Assembly (NCBI RefSeq): GCF_006438725.1
Contig: NZ_RCZD01000001.1
Location: forward strand, 186,001 to 250,000
Source of the DNA: Ewingella americana
Lineage (GTDB): Bacteria; Pseudomonadota; Gammaproteobacteria; Enterobacterales; Enterobacteriaceae
Direction: 5' to 3'
Length of the DNA stretch: 64,000 nucleotides
The position numbers and the translations under genes are program-made. Under the pieces are notes generated by a model, which was given only the letters and a program-made list of their open reading frames with translations, was not told the origin of the DNA and searched no databases. How positions within the stretch are numbered: the stretch's first letter is position 1; every line of letters starts with the position of its first letter. This document shows positions 1 through 11,466 of this stretch, in pieces.

Positions 1-361
1 CTTTGCATGAGCTCAAAAAAATAAAGCGCGAAACCCCTGCGGCTGCAGCCTGCTTTGCCAGTGTGAGCGTTCCCTCAGTATTGACTTTCCTGAACTCAGA
101 TAAAGGGTCTCGAGAGTTATCCTGCATCTGATGCACACGAGCGGAACAATGAACAACATAGTTAATCCCTTGCAGGCCTTCAGACCAGTCTGCCAGCCCA
201 TCCAGATCTGGACAGCACCACACAGTAGGAACATCAACATGTTGGCGCATTGCGCGTCGGACCTTCATGCCGGCCGACTCAATACTGCTCGCAACAGCAC
301 GCCCTATAAAGCCATTAGCTCCTGTCACTAATACAGAATCTGATTTGGAACACAGGCTCAT
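1..361 (-). CDS. NAD-dependent epimerase/dehydratase, partial (C-terminus outside window)
   Basis: Only the first 120 residues lie in the window; the gene continues leftwards. The N-terminus shows an extended-SDR Rossmann fold: the nucleotide-binding motif VTGANGFIGRAV near residues 12-23, a VVHCSARVHQ segment and the strand SRFIFLSS before the expected active site. This resembles the WbpV/UDP-sugar 4-epimerase-like proteins of O-antigen clusters, often placed beside an initiating sugar-phosphate transferase. The start ATG overlaps the stop of the upstream glycosyltransferase by 4 bp (ATGA), so the two are translationally coupled and this is the continuation of the polysaccharide operon. Substrate cannot be told from this fragment; 4-epimerase, reductase or dehydratase all remain possible. 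Confidence 0.85.
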   Translation of the reverse strand, partial: MSLCSKSDSVLVTGANGFIGRAVASSIESAGMKVRRAMRQHVDVPTVWCCPDLDGLADWSEGLQGINYVVHCSARVHQMQDNSRDPLSEFRKVNTEGTLTLAKQAAAAGVSRFIFLSSCK

Positions 362-1482
362 TTTGCTTGGTGCTCCGCAATCACCCTTTGATAGAGCGCC
401 ATGTAGCCTTCAACCATACGGTCCGCAGTAAACATTTCATCAAATCTAGCTTTTGCATTCTGCCCCATTTGCAGAGCAACAGAATGATTTGTCCAGAGAT
501 TAACTAGTGCGGCACGGAGTGAAACCGGATCAGCGGGTTTTACAACCAGCCCCGTCTGCTCATGCAGGTTGATAAAGGTTGTACCCGTTCCAATCTCACA
601 GGAAATCATTGGCTTGCCATACATTGCTGCTTCCAACAACGTCATGCCAAATGCTTCCGAACGCAGATGAGAAGGAAACACTACGGAATAACACAGTTCC
701 AGCAATGCACATTTATCCTGGTCAGAAACAGCACCGACAAAATGGATATTTTTCAATCCCAGGCGAGCAGCCTGAGCTTTCAGTTCCTGCTCGCAAGGCC
801 CCTCACCAACAATGACTAACGGGTAATCCAACTCTGCGAGAGCATCAAGCAGATAGGAGATCCCTTTGTAGTATCTCAGAAAACCAATAAACAGAAAGAA
901 ACGTCCTTGCAGCAACGTTCGCCACTTGTTCGCTATATCGTCAGGAGCCTTGGGGTAAGATGAGGTATCCAGACCAAAGGGAATCACCTCGACCTTTCGT
1001 TTCAATGAATTCAAAACCGTACTGGTTTGCGTATAATTTGGCGAAGAGGCCACTACCGCATCGACACTATTCAGAAACCGACGCATCAACGGTTGATAAA
1101 GGCGTAAAAGCTGCTTTTGCTTCACAATATCGGAATGATAAGTCACTACTGTCGGCTTATCCGGGCGCACCATAAAATGCACTAAGTCCATATAAGGCCA
1201 AGGGAAGTGATAATGTATAACATCAGCTTTCTCGGCCAAACGACGAAAATCACGAAATGCAGATAGAGAGAACCCCGTTGAAGCGATGTAGAGATCCTGC
1301 TTTGAGGTATGTACGGTATGGTGGCCAATTTTACCACTACCCGATGTTTTCTCTTGAGTTAACGAAAGTACATCCACTTCTGCGCCATTGCGACATGCGC
1401 CTTCAGCCAGTTGGTAAATCACCTGCTGAACACCGCCAAAAGCGACAGGGTAGTAGGTTTTAAAAAAATGAAGAATACGCAT
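358..1482 (-). CDS. GT4-family glycosyltransferase, WbpZ/WbdC-like
   Basis: A 374-residue GT-B glycosyltransferase of family GT4. The N-terminus MRILHFFKTYYPVAFGGVQQ is the GG-containing acceptor loop of the WbpZ/WbdC type, and the C-terminal domain carries an intact E-x7-E motif (EAFGMTLLE). WbdC and WbpZ add the first mannose or D-rhamnose to the lipid-linked GlcNAc primer; assigning that role here is inference, supported by the D-rhamnose genes just upstream. I chose the ATG at 1482 because it gives the family N-terminus; an in-frame ATG at 1542 would add 20 residues of no family character. A 320-bp gap separates it from rmd, and its stop overlaps the following epimerase start. Confidence 0.88.
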   Translation of the reverse strand: MRILHFFKTYYPVAFGGVQQVIYQLAEGACRNGAEVDVLSLTQEKTSGSGKIGHHTVHTSKQDLYIASTGFSLSAFRDFRRLAEKADVIHYHFPWPYMDLVHFMVRPDKPTVVTYHSDIVKQKQLLRLYQPLMRRFLNSVDAVVASSPNYTQTSTVLNSLKRKVEVIPFGLDTSSYPKAPDDIANKWRTLLQGRFFLFIGFLRYYKGISYLLDALAELDYPLVIVGEGPCEQELKAQAARLGLKNIHFVGAVSDQDKCALLELCYSVVFPSHLRSEAFGMTLLEAAMYGKPMISCEIGTGTTFINLHEQTGLVVKPADPVSLRAALVNLWTNHSVALQMGQNAKARFDEMFTADRMVEGYMALYQRVIAEHQAK

Positions 1483-1802
1483 CAGTAACCTGTGACCCTT
1501 ATGAGACTTGAACAAAAATTCTTTTGCTCCTCTCAAAATCAAACATTTTTATAAACGCAGATCCGTTTATGACAAACCAGAACTATTTCTACAAATGCAA
1601 ATATTGCGCTAATAGAGACTAAAACTGGACGAGTAACATACTATTTATGTTACCAATACATTCAGTTAGCACCCAAAATAAAGACGCTAGCGAAAACAGC
1701 CCATTTGGTAAGTCTATTAGTTATCTATTGCGCAGAAAATTTAACAAAACTTCAGCGTTGTAAAGAGACAGGCATGGCAAAATTACATAACCATGCCGAC
1801 AC
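1483..1802. other. Intergenic gap between rmd and the WbpZ-like gene
   Basis: About 320 bp without a credible gene. It is AT-rich and holds two hairpins: 1633-1653, arms GTAACATA/TATGTTAC with a 5-nt loop, and 1771-1797, arms GGCATGG/CCATGCC with a 13-nt loop just after the rmd stop. Neither is followed by a clear U-run on the minus strand, so I do not call them intrinsic terminators. A long gap inside an otherwise tightly packed operon suggests a cassette junction or an internal promoter. Confidence 0.5.
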
Positions 1803-2687
1803 TTATGTGGAGTACATCCAACGGAGTGTCTCTTCAAGGGGGATTGGACGCCAGGCAGGAATAACCAAAGAAAGGCGTTCCGCGCTGCCAATCAATACCT
1901 TAACCTCATTGGCTCGCACAAAAGCAGGATTTACACTTAACTCAATTTTATATCCAGCCAAACTTTCCAGGGCTGAAACAACTTCCCTCAATGACGTTCC
2001 CACACCAGAGCAAACGTTAAATGTTTCCCCAGTCGGACACGCTTTAAGCAGGCCGGCATAAGCACTACAAACAGAACGCACATTGTTAAAATCACGCCAC
2101 ACATCGAGATTGCCCAACTCGATACGCTTCTCGTTACGACGGAAGTGAGAGACGATCTTCGGGATCAAAAAGTTCTCACTTTGTCCGACGCCGGTATAGT
2201 TAAATGGCCGCGCAATCACGATCGGCAATTTATCCATCCACAATCGCGCCATGTACTCCATCGCCAACTTGCTTACCGCATAATCATTCGCAGGATCTGG
2301 AAGACTCTCTTCGGTAAGGATCCCCTCAGTGCGATTGCCATAAATATTGGCACTGCTTGCAAGCAACACACAATCCAAGCCATCAGATACCTCTGAGAGG
2401 GCCTCCAGCAGATTACGGGTACCCATCAGATTAACGCGGTAAAAATCATCCGCTTTACCGTGAGCAACAAAGGCTATCGCTGCCAGATGCACCACAACAT
2501 TTGGTCGTATCTTTCGAATCGCCTGACGAACGGCCTCTGGATCGCTGAGATCCACCTGATAATTCCCGGCAGCATTTGCTGCCGGGTTCTCAAGACCATG
2601 AACTTCATAACCGGCATCAGCCAGTTCCCGGGCCATATAGAGACCTGTAAACCCGTTCAAGCCGGTGATTAGCGCACGTTGAGTCAT
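1803..2687 (-). CDS. rmd: GDP-6-deoxy-D-mannose reductase (Rmd type)
   Basis: A 294-residue extended SDR that reduces the 4-keto group of GDP-4-keto-6-deoxy-D-mannose to give GDP-D-rhamnose, using NAD(P)H in the cytoplasm. The Rossmann motif GLNGFTG is at residues 9-15, and the catalytic Tyr/Lys pair lies in YAVSK (136-140) with a preceding SSANIYG strand. The start at 2687 is 1 bp after the gmd stop, and this pairing with gmd is what makes Rmd the best call. The alternative four-keto reductases, GDP-fucose synthase (Fcl/WcaG) or the talose-forming enzyme, look less like it, but separating Rmd from the GDP-deoxytalose type needs alignment. Confidence 0.82.
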   Translation of the reverse strand: MTQRALITGLNGFTGLYMARELADAGYEVHGLENPAANAAGNYQVDLSDPEAVRQAIRKIRPNVVVHLAAIAFVAHGKADDFYRVNLMGTRNLLEALSEVSDGLDCVLLASSANIYGNRTEGILTEESLPDPANDYAVSKLAMEYMARLWMDKLPIVIARPFNYTGVGQSENFLIPKIVSHFRRNEKRIELGNLDVWRDFNNVRSVCSAYAGLLKACPTGETFNVCSGVGTSLREVVSALESLAGYKIELSVNPAFVRANEVKVLIGSAERLSLVIPAWRPIPLEETLRWMYST

Positions 2688-2688
2688 A

Positions 2689-6034
<3,346 letters not shown>

Positions 6035-6038
<4 letters not shown>

Positions 6039-7051
6039 TTTTTCACCCTTAAATCAGTACCGATTAAACCTGAATAGGTATCAACCAGTTTCTCAACAAC
6101 TACATCCCAACGATACAGTTCCTTAATACGAAGAGAAAGACCATCATTTTTCTCCTTCGCTAAGGCTGCCCCAATCCCCTCACTCATTGAAACAATATCA
6201 TAGGGGTTTACGTAATCGGCATAGTCTTGAAAATACTCGGTAGTAGATCCTAAATCGGTTGTCAGAATTTTTGCACCCGCAGCACCGGCCTCAAGACTGG
6301 CAATACTTGGAGTCTCCCGCAAGCTCGGCATCGCAAAAAACTCACAACCAGCAATAGCTGATCGTAAAAGCTCAGATCCTGGAGGTAAGGGATCAATTAA
6401 ACGAAATTGCTCTCCCCCCTCCTCCTTGCAAGCGTTCAAATACCAATTTTCTCTAACGCCACCAATGGTTATAAGTTGCAATGTTGGAAATTCTTTTAGC
6501 GCTTTAAGAAAAGCAAACTGATTCTTTCTTGGCTCAACATTTCCAATATTTAGAATGAATGGACCATCAACGTTATACTTATCCCGGAATAAAGCAGGAT
6601 CAATAGGGCTAAAAAAACAATCCTGCACAGCATTGTGTATAACAGAAATTCTGGATGAATCAATTTTACATAGCCGGACCAGAGCTTCTTCTTCAATAAA
6701 TGAATTTACGACTATTTTATCAGCTAACCATAATATGGAATTGACATCATCATATACCCCTGATGCTTTCCAGTCTTCAGGCTCCGGCCAGAAATTAGGG
6801 CTTATTAATAAGGGTATTCCGCGTCTAGCCTTAACCACATCCAAAAAGTCAAGGCTGGAAGGCATACATGAAAAGTAGTGCATCAGTTGCATTTTATCAA
6901 ATTTTGGTTGCCACTGATCGAATAATTCAATATTGAGAGAAGGCCATTTCTCACTTCCTCGTATAAGTGCATCACGGTAGAAATGGAGTTGTTGCTCACC
7001 ACCACCTGGTATACCAAAAGCCCATGGATAGGTATTAAGACAGATATTCAT
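6035..7051 (-). CDS. GT4-family glycosyltransferase
   Basis: A 338-residue GT-B transferase. The N-terminus carries the glycine-rich acceptor loop FGIPGGGEQQLHFY, and the C-terminal domain has NIGNVEPRKNQ and an intact E-x7-E motif (ETPSIASLE). It follows the 462-aa transferase with no gap and overlaps the two-domain transferase by 4 bp, so all three are probably translated together. It is a visible paralogue of the 8685-9641 protein: the same GGGE loop, the same EP-x-KNQ block and the same GG-x-R stretch. Likely a rhamnosyl- or mannosyltransferase for the repeat unit; the donor is inferred from the cluster only. Confidence 0.87.
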
Positions 7052-8440
7052 TCATGACGCTCCGAGGTTAAGCATAAAACAATGTCTGAAGTTATCGAGA
7101 TCGGTATTACTCGGTATCGAATTAATTTTTAGAGAATTCATTATTACTAACAAATCTTCGAAAGAAGGTAGCGTTGCTTTGTTCGGATTTTTAGTGCCAG
7201 ATATTTGGGTATTAGTGAATAGGTGCTCCATTGCATCAGCTGCGATGACAGCACTTACGGCCCACGAAAATTTTTTAGTTTGTATGGTTGTATGATGTTT
7301 AAGCCGAAGTCTGAATTTTTCATCAGTTAAAGCCAGTATGATCTTTTCTTTAATATCAGATGGCTGATAAGGGTCAAATAGTGCTTCATTTAACCCATGA
7401 GCTTCAGGAATACTTGAGCAATTCGACGCAATAACGACTGCGCCGCACGACATTGCCTCAAGCACTGGTAACCCAAAACCTTCTTGTAAAGAGGGAAAAA
7501 TATAGGCCCTGCAACCACGATATAAATCAGCAAGGTCGGCATCAGAGACATAGTCTGTTAAAACCAACTCAGACTCTTCAATCCCAAGCGTGCCTGCTTT
7601 CCAAATAAGGCCCTCACGATAACCAGTTGGGAGTTTACTGGCTATGACTAAATTATAATCTTTGCGAAGATTTAATGGCAACAAGGCATATGCTTCAAGA
7701 AGCCGGTCAAGATTTTTGCGAGGGTCAAAGCCCCCTGGGGCGTAAAGTAAAAAGTCCTTTTCTATACCATATTTCCGCAATGTCGGTTCGACTCCCACTG
7801 AACTTTTTGAGCTCTCAAAGAAATCTTCATTAACAGCTGAAGACATATTAATAATAGAAGACTCGGGGAGCTTGAGGTATTGTTCTGCCTCTTTTTTTGC
7901 ATATTCTGATATCGCAAGTAGTAAATCTGCGCAGCGCACATTATCAAGTTTGCACATGTAATAATCGCGGAAAATTTCATCTGTCAGATAAATATCAGAC
8001 ATGGCAAGAGGGATAAGATCATAATGTGTCAGTACGGTGGGAATATGTACATTCAATAAACCCACTGATGCCACTAAATCATCCCCCCATCCATCAGCCA
8101 AAAGAGAAGAGACATGAACGATATCAGGTTCCAGCCTTGCTAACGCATGCTCTCTTAATAGTCGTGCTGACATTTGCCGCCACTGATTCTCAGGCTGACT
8201 TGCAGCACAATTTGTAGGAATGGAAAACTCAAAAAAACGAACACCAGGAACTGATATTTCAAAATCAGTTTTTACTTCCTCAATTTCTACAGGAAATGCC
8301 GAGCTTAGAGCCACGATAACTTCATGTTTACGACTTATCAACTCTCGGGCTAAAGCCTTGCCCAGGGACATTGAGTATCGACCTATACCTCGAAACCGAC
8401 TTGCAGATTGACAGGCCTGTAGATCAAGGACTACACGCAT
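7052..8440 (-). CDS. GT4-family glycosyltransferase (WbpX/WbdB-like N-terminus)
   Basis: A 462-residue GT-B transferase. It opens with DLQACQSASRFRGIGRYSMSL, the RGIGRY acceptor loop typical of mannosyl/rhamnosyl transferases of D-rhamnan and D-mannan clusters. The C-terminal domain has APGGFDPRKNLDRLLEAY and an intact E-x7-E (EGFGLPVLE). About 55 residues after the catalytic domain, starting near NTQISGTKNPNKAT, form a tail with no motif I recognise. It abuts the next transferase directly (stop at 7052, next start at 7051). A 244-bp AT-rich gap lies upstream of it, so it may start a sub-block of the operon. Confidence 0.87.
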   Translation of the reverse strand: MRVVLDLQACQSASRFRGIGRYSMSLGKALARELISRKHEVIVALSSAFPVEIEEVKTDFEISVPGVRFFEFSIPTNCAASQPENQWRQMSARLLREHALARLEPDIVHVSSLLADGWGDDLVASVGLLNVHIPTVLTHYDLIPLAMSDIYLTDEIFRDYYMCKLDNVRCADLLLAISEYAKKEAEQYLKLPESSIINMSSAVNEDFFESSKSSVGVEPTLRKYGIEKDFLLYAPGGFDPRKNLDRLLEAYALLPLNLRKDYNLVIASKLPTGYREGLIWKAGTLGIEESELVLTDYVSDADLADLYRGCRAYIFPSLQEGFGLPVLEAMSCGAVVIASNCSSIPEAHGLNEALFDPYQPSDIKEKIILALTDEKFRLRLKHHTTIQTKKFSWAVSAVIAADAMEHLFTNTQISGTKNPNKATLPSFEDLLVIMNSLKINSIPSNTDLDNFRHCFMLNLGAS

Positions 8441-8612
8441 CTTGTTTCGCCTTAAAATAATTTAAAATTAAAAGTAAATTACTTATTACAGTAAGACTCT
8501 TATGTTATGTAATTTATACAGATAAAAAAGTAAGCATTATCGGTTGCTATTATCATCTTGACGGAAATTACTTTTTCTGTTTGTACATTGACCATTTTCA
8601 CGCGGAACTAAG

Positions 8613-8630
8613 AATGCTATAAATAGCATT
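8613..8630. repeat. Palindrome in an AT-rich intra-operon gap
   Basis: The 244-bp space between two glycosyltransferase genes (8441-8684) contains arms AATGCTAT/ATAGCATT separated by 2 bp. No U-run follows on the minus strand. It may be an RNA hairpin, an operator or a remnant of a recombination junction. The rest of the gap is very AT-rich and shows no gene. Confidence 0.45.
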
Positions 8631-8684
8631 TCCCACTAGATATCCCCAGCGATCAAAAAACCTTAACGTATCAATATGCTTAAA

Positions 8685-9641
8685 TTAAACTGACTGGAGA
8701 TAATTCATTAGTGGTGCAACCGCATCGAACATATTCACAAATTCAGAGTGAGGAGAGGAGTGCTGAGTATTCTGTTGTTTTAACAATTGGATAGCAGAAC
8801 TTTTGATCTCTTCATCACTATAAGGGTCCACCTGCGTACAGTAAGCCCCTAGTACTTCTTCAGTCCATTCCGACCGCGAAAGAAGCAATTTAGAACCTAT
8901 TGCCGCGGATTCAATTGCAGATGCACCTGGAAAATCGAAAGGCAGTTCCACCACCATTTGGCTATGAGCCAGTGCGGATAGATGCTGCTCGGAGGCAAAA
9001 GGTATTGCTGGTATAAACTTAATATTAGGACCGGCCTGCCGCTTGCACTCATCAGCATAGCGTTGATCCCGAATCCCACCTGAAATAATGAGGTCTACAT
9101 CTAATTCATTGAAAACACGTACAGCAGCCAACTGGTTTTTCTGAGGTTCAATAATACCAGTCCATATAGCATAAGAATCCAAACCATATGACTCTCTAAA
9201 AACATCCGTCACATTCTTACGAAAGAACTTGGGAGAAATAAGAGGATATACTCGTATGATATCCTTACCTTCAAGATTCAGATATTTCCGAAAGTGTGTT
9301 TCTTCTGCCTGGGACCGGAAAACCACAGCATGAAAATAACTCAACAACATTTTCAACTGATTTAAGCTCGCAAGCGAAGGGGGTTCGATAAACCAAAGGT
9401 TTGGCCAAAGTATTAGTTTTAGCCCATTTTCCGCAGCAGAAGAAATAACATGTTCTGAACCACCAGCCATTGAAAAATGTATCGCAGACTGATAAGCATT
9501 AATCGAACGGGATGTCGGACCATAAATATCAGAGATCATACCTGACCGATTTATAGCTTCATTGAGCAGATGTATTTCCCGCTCTCCCCCACCATCGTGC
9601 ATAAATGCACCTGGGAAAGTCGTTAAGAGGACTCGATTCAA
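8685..9641 (-). CDS. GT4-like protein with altered E-x7-E motif
   Basis: A 318-residue protein with a GT-B glycosyltransferase layout: acceptor loop FMHDGGGEREIHLL, the block IEPQKNQLAAVRVF, and an IISGGIRDQRYADECK stretch. It is a shorter paralogue of the 6035-7051 protein. In the catalytic motif the first glutamate is aspartate (DFPGASAIE), and overall sequence is more drifted. It may be a working transferase with D replacing E, or an inactive partner subunit. The start ATG overlaps the stop of the upstream histidine phosphatase by 4 bp. It is the last gene before the 244-bp gap. Confidence 0.75.
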   Translation of the reverse strand: MNRVLLTTFPGAFMHDGGGEREIHLLNEAINRSGMISDIYGPTSRSINAYQSAIHFSMAGGSEHVISSAAENGLKLILWPNLWFIEPPSLASLNQLKMLLSYFHAVVFRSQAEETHFRKYLNLEGKDIIRVYPLISPKFFRKNVTDVFRESYGLDSYAIWTGIIEPQKNQLAAVRVFNELDVDLIISGGIRDQRYADECKRQAGPNIKFIPAIPFASEQHLSALAHSQMVVELPFDFPGASAIESAAIGSKLLLSRSEWTEEVLGAYCTQVDPYSDEEIKSSAIQLLKQQNTQHSSPHSEFVNMFDAVAPLMNYLQSV

Positions 9642-10243
9642 TTGACCTCTCCTTCAACATTCTTCAGCTTGATATGTTCATATCGCAGAACTTTTTCACG
9701 GCTGATTTCAAAATAGAGGTAATCACAATTCCCGATAGGGAAATTTGGATAGTTCGCAACGTCCAGAGACATTAGGTATAGGTAGATTGAACGCAATGTA
9801 CCTTCATGTCCTACGATCAATATCTTTTCATCATCTGACCAACCGTTCATATGGTTGCTATACCATTGGGAGATACGAGCGATCATTTCCCGAAAAGTCT
9901 CCCCTCCAGGGTATCTCAAGTCGGCCGATAACCAGGGTTGCCGAAAACGCTCATCACTGGCCCAAAGTTCAGGCAATGTGATATGACTTACGTCGCCAGT
10001 ATTCAGCTCCTTAATTTGATCTTCAATACTGACAACAACATCCCCTCCCAGACCAGTGATAGTATTAATTGCTCTGGAAAGTGGCGAAGAATAAATACGG
10101 CTGAAAGGGATATGTTTGAGTTCTTCGCACACCCTTGATGCCTGTTCGAGGCCTTTACTGGATAATGGATAGTCGGATGAACCGCAAACTAGCTGTCGTT
10201 CGTTAGCAAGGCTCGTACCATGCCTCAGCAAATAAAGTTCCAT
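9638..10243 (-). CDS. Histidine phosphatase (phosphoglycerate-mutase-like) family protein
   Basis: A 201-residue member of the histidine phosphatase superfamily, branch 1. The catalytic RHG is at residues 7-9, a second arginine lies in SSPLSRA (about 52-58), the acid/base glutamate is probably in KELNTGD (about 78-84), and the second histidine is in IVGHEGT (about 146). All residues needed for a phospho-histidine mechanism appear present. It lies inside a run of glycosyltransferases and overlaps the next gene by 4 bp, so it is a stable part of the operon. The substrate is unknown; a sugar phosphate, nucleotide-sugar by-product or polymer phosphate are reasonable guesses. Relatives include GpmB, CobC and SixA. 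Confidence 0.88.
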   Translation of the reverse strand: MELYLLRHGTSLANERQLVCGSSDYPLSSKGLEQASRVCEELKHIPFSRIYSSPLSRAINTITGLGGDVVVSIEDQIKELNTGDVSHITLPELWASDERFRQPWLSADLRYPGGETFREMIARISQWYSNHMNGWSDDEKILIVGHEGTLRSIYLYLMSLDVANYPNFPIGNCDYLYFEISREKVLRYEHIKLKNVEGEVN

Positions 10244-10281
10244 ATTTCAACCCGAAGATAATATATCGATAGGAAAGCGCA

Positions 10282-11466
10282 TCAAAATCCGTAGGTATTA
10301 CTAACGCCAACTTCAAAGTCAATATGACGTTCGTTCATATCATCAGGGAAAAAGAAATTTCTCCCAATAAGATTTATTCGATTTTGCATTAGATTACCAA
10401 TGGCCTCGATGGAGAATTCGCGTGCCAGGCGAAGGCGTGCTCTTGCCGCCCGTTTCACCCAAGTGCGATGGTTTTGTACAAGATCGCGGAAAGCTTCAAT
10501 TGCATCATCTAAGTCTGGCTCAGCCCACACATCATCATGACGGTAGCGAGGACGGTTGTGACCAACGGTTTTTAACTCATATGCTACAAGTCTGGAATCC
10601 GCCCCATTACAAAAATCCATGTTGCCAGAATATCCCGTTACAAGAACCGGAATACCACGACTCATTGCATCAGATATTGTCAGACCGAAGCCTTCTGCAC
10701 GGTGCAAAGATACATATGCATCAGCAGAGTCATAAAGAGCTCTCAATTCTGACGGTTCCATGTATCCAGTAAGCACAGTAACATTTTTATGCTCATTTGA
10801 AATTCGATGTAATTTTTCTGCCAGCATCTTGTCTTGGTCAAGATTGCGAGTTTTCATGATTAGTCTGACTGCGGGATTACCTGCATGTGCTTCAAGGAAA
10901 GCCCTAATAACAAAAAGCGGATTCTTTCTTTCTGCATCACTGAAAACATCAAAAATGGCTAAAAAATTAAATACATCAAAAGGTTGGCCCGCTGCTCTTT
11001 CTAGCATCCGCTGATTGACAGGATTATCCTCGATAGGATACGGCATCTTGACCACCGGAATATTGGCAGAAAGAGACACTGCGGATTGACACAAGGATGA
11101 AGGTGTCCAAATTTCGTCGAAAAATTCCAATTGTCTGGCCCATTGGCTGGGTATTGTCGGCATTTCGTGCACCCAAAATCCAATGTTATAAAAACCCTTC
11201 AACGAATCTTTGCCAAGGCGAGAAAAATAAAGGGGCACTCTGCGAGCATTAAAATGAAAAATATTGACTCTATGTTTGAGTGAAGCGATTAAATCATCAT
11301 CAATATTTGCATAATCCACAACTTCTTTCGGACCAGGCCGAGATAGAAGATGTATGTCGCAAGGAGTCCCTGACGCTTTCAAGCATTCTATATTGAGAGT
11401 AGCAACACGCCCGATACTATCGCGAGCTTCATAAGGACCAAAAAAATTAACACCGTTCACTATCAT
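10282..11466 (-). CDS. GT4-family glycosyltransferase
   Basis: A 394-residue GT-B transferase beginning MIVNGVNFFGPYEARDSIGR. It contains the typical GFWVHEMPTIPSQW segment, LRALYDSADAYVSLHRAEGF and the loop VTGYSGNMDFC of multi-domain rhamnan/mannan transferases. The catalytic motif reads EGFGLTISD, so the second acidic residue is Asp instead of Glu. It begins 4 bp inside the upstream glycosyltransferase gene, and 38 bp separate its stop from the histidine phosphatase start. Donor and linkage are unknown; by context probably GDP-D-rhamnose or GDP-mannose. Confidence 0.86.
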   Translation of the reverse strand: MIVNGVNFFGPYEARDSIGRVATLNIECLKASGTPCDIHLLSRPGPKEVVDYANIDDDLIASLKHRVNIFHFNARRVPLYFSRLGKDSLKGFYNIGFWVHEMPTIPSQWARQLEFFDEIWTPSSLCQSAVSLSANIPVVKMPYPIEDNPVNQRMLERAAGQPFDVFNFLAIFDVFSDAERKNPLFVIRAFLEAHAGNPAVRLIMKTRNLDQDKMLAEKLHRISNEHKNVTVLTGYMEPSELRALYDSADAYVSLHRAEGFGLTISDAMSRGIPVLVTGYSGNMDFCNGADSRLVAYELKTVGHNRPRYRHDDVWAEPDLDDAIEAFRDLVQNHRTWVKRAARARLRLAREFSIEAIGNLMQNRINLIGRNFFFPDDMNERHIDFEVGVSNTYGF

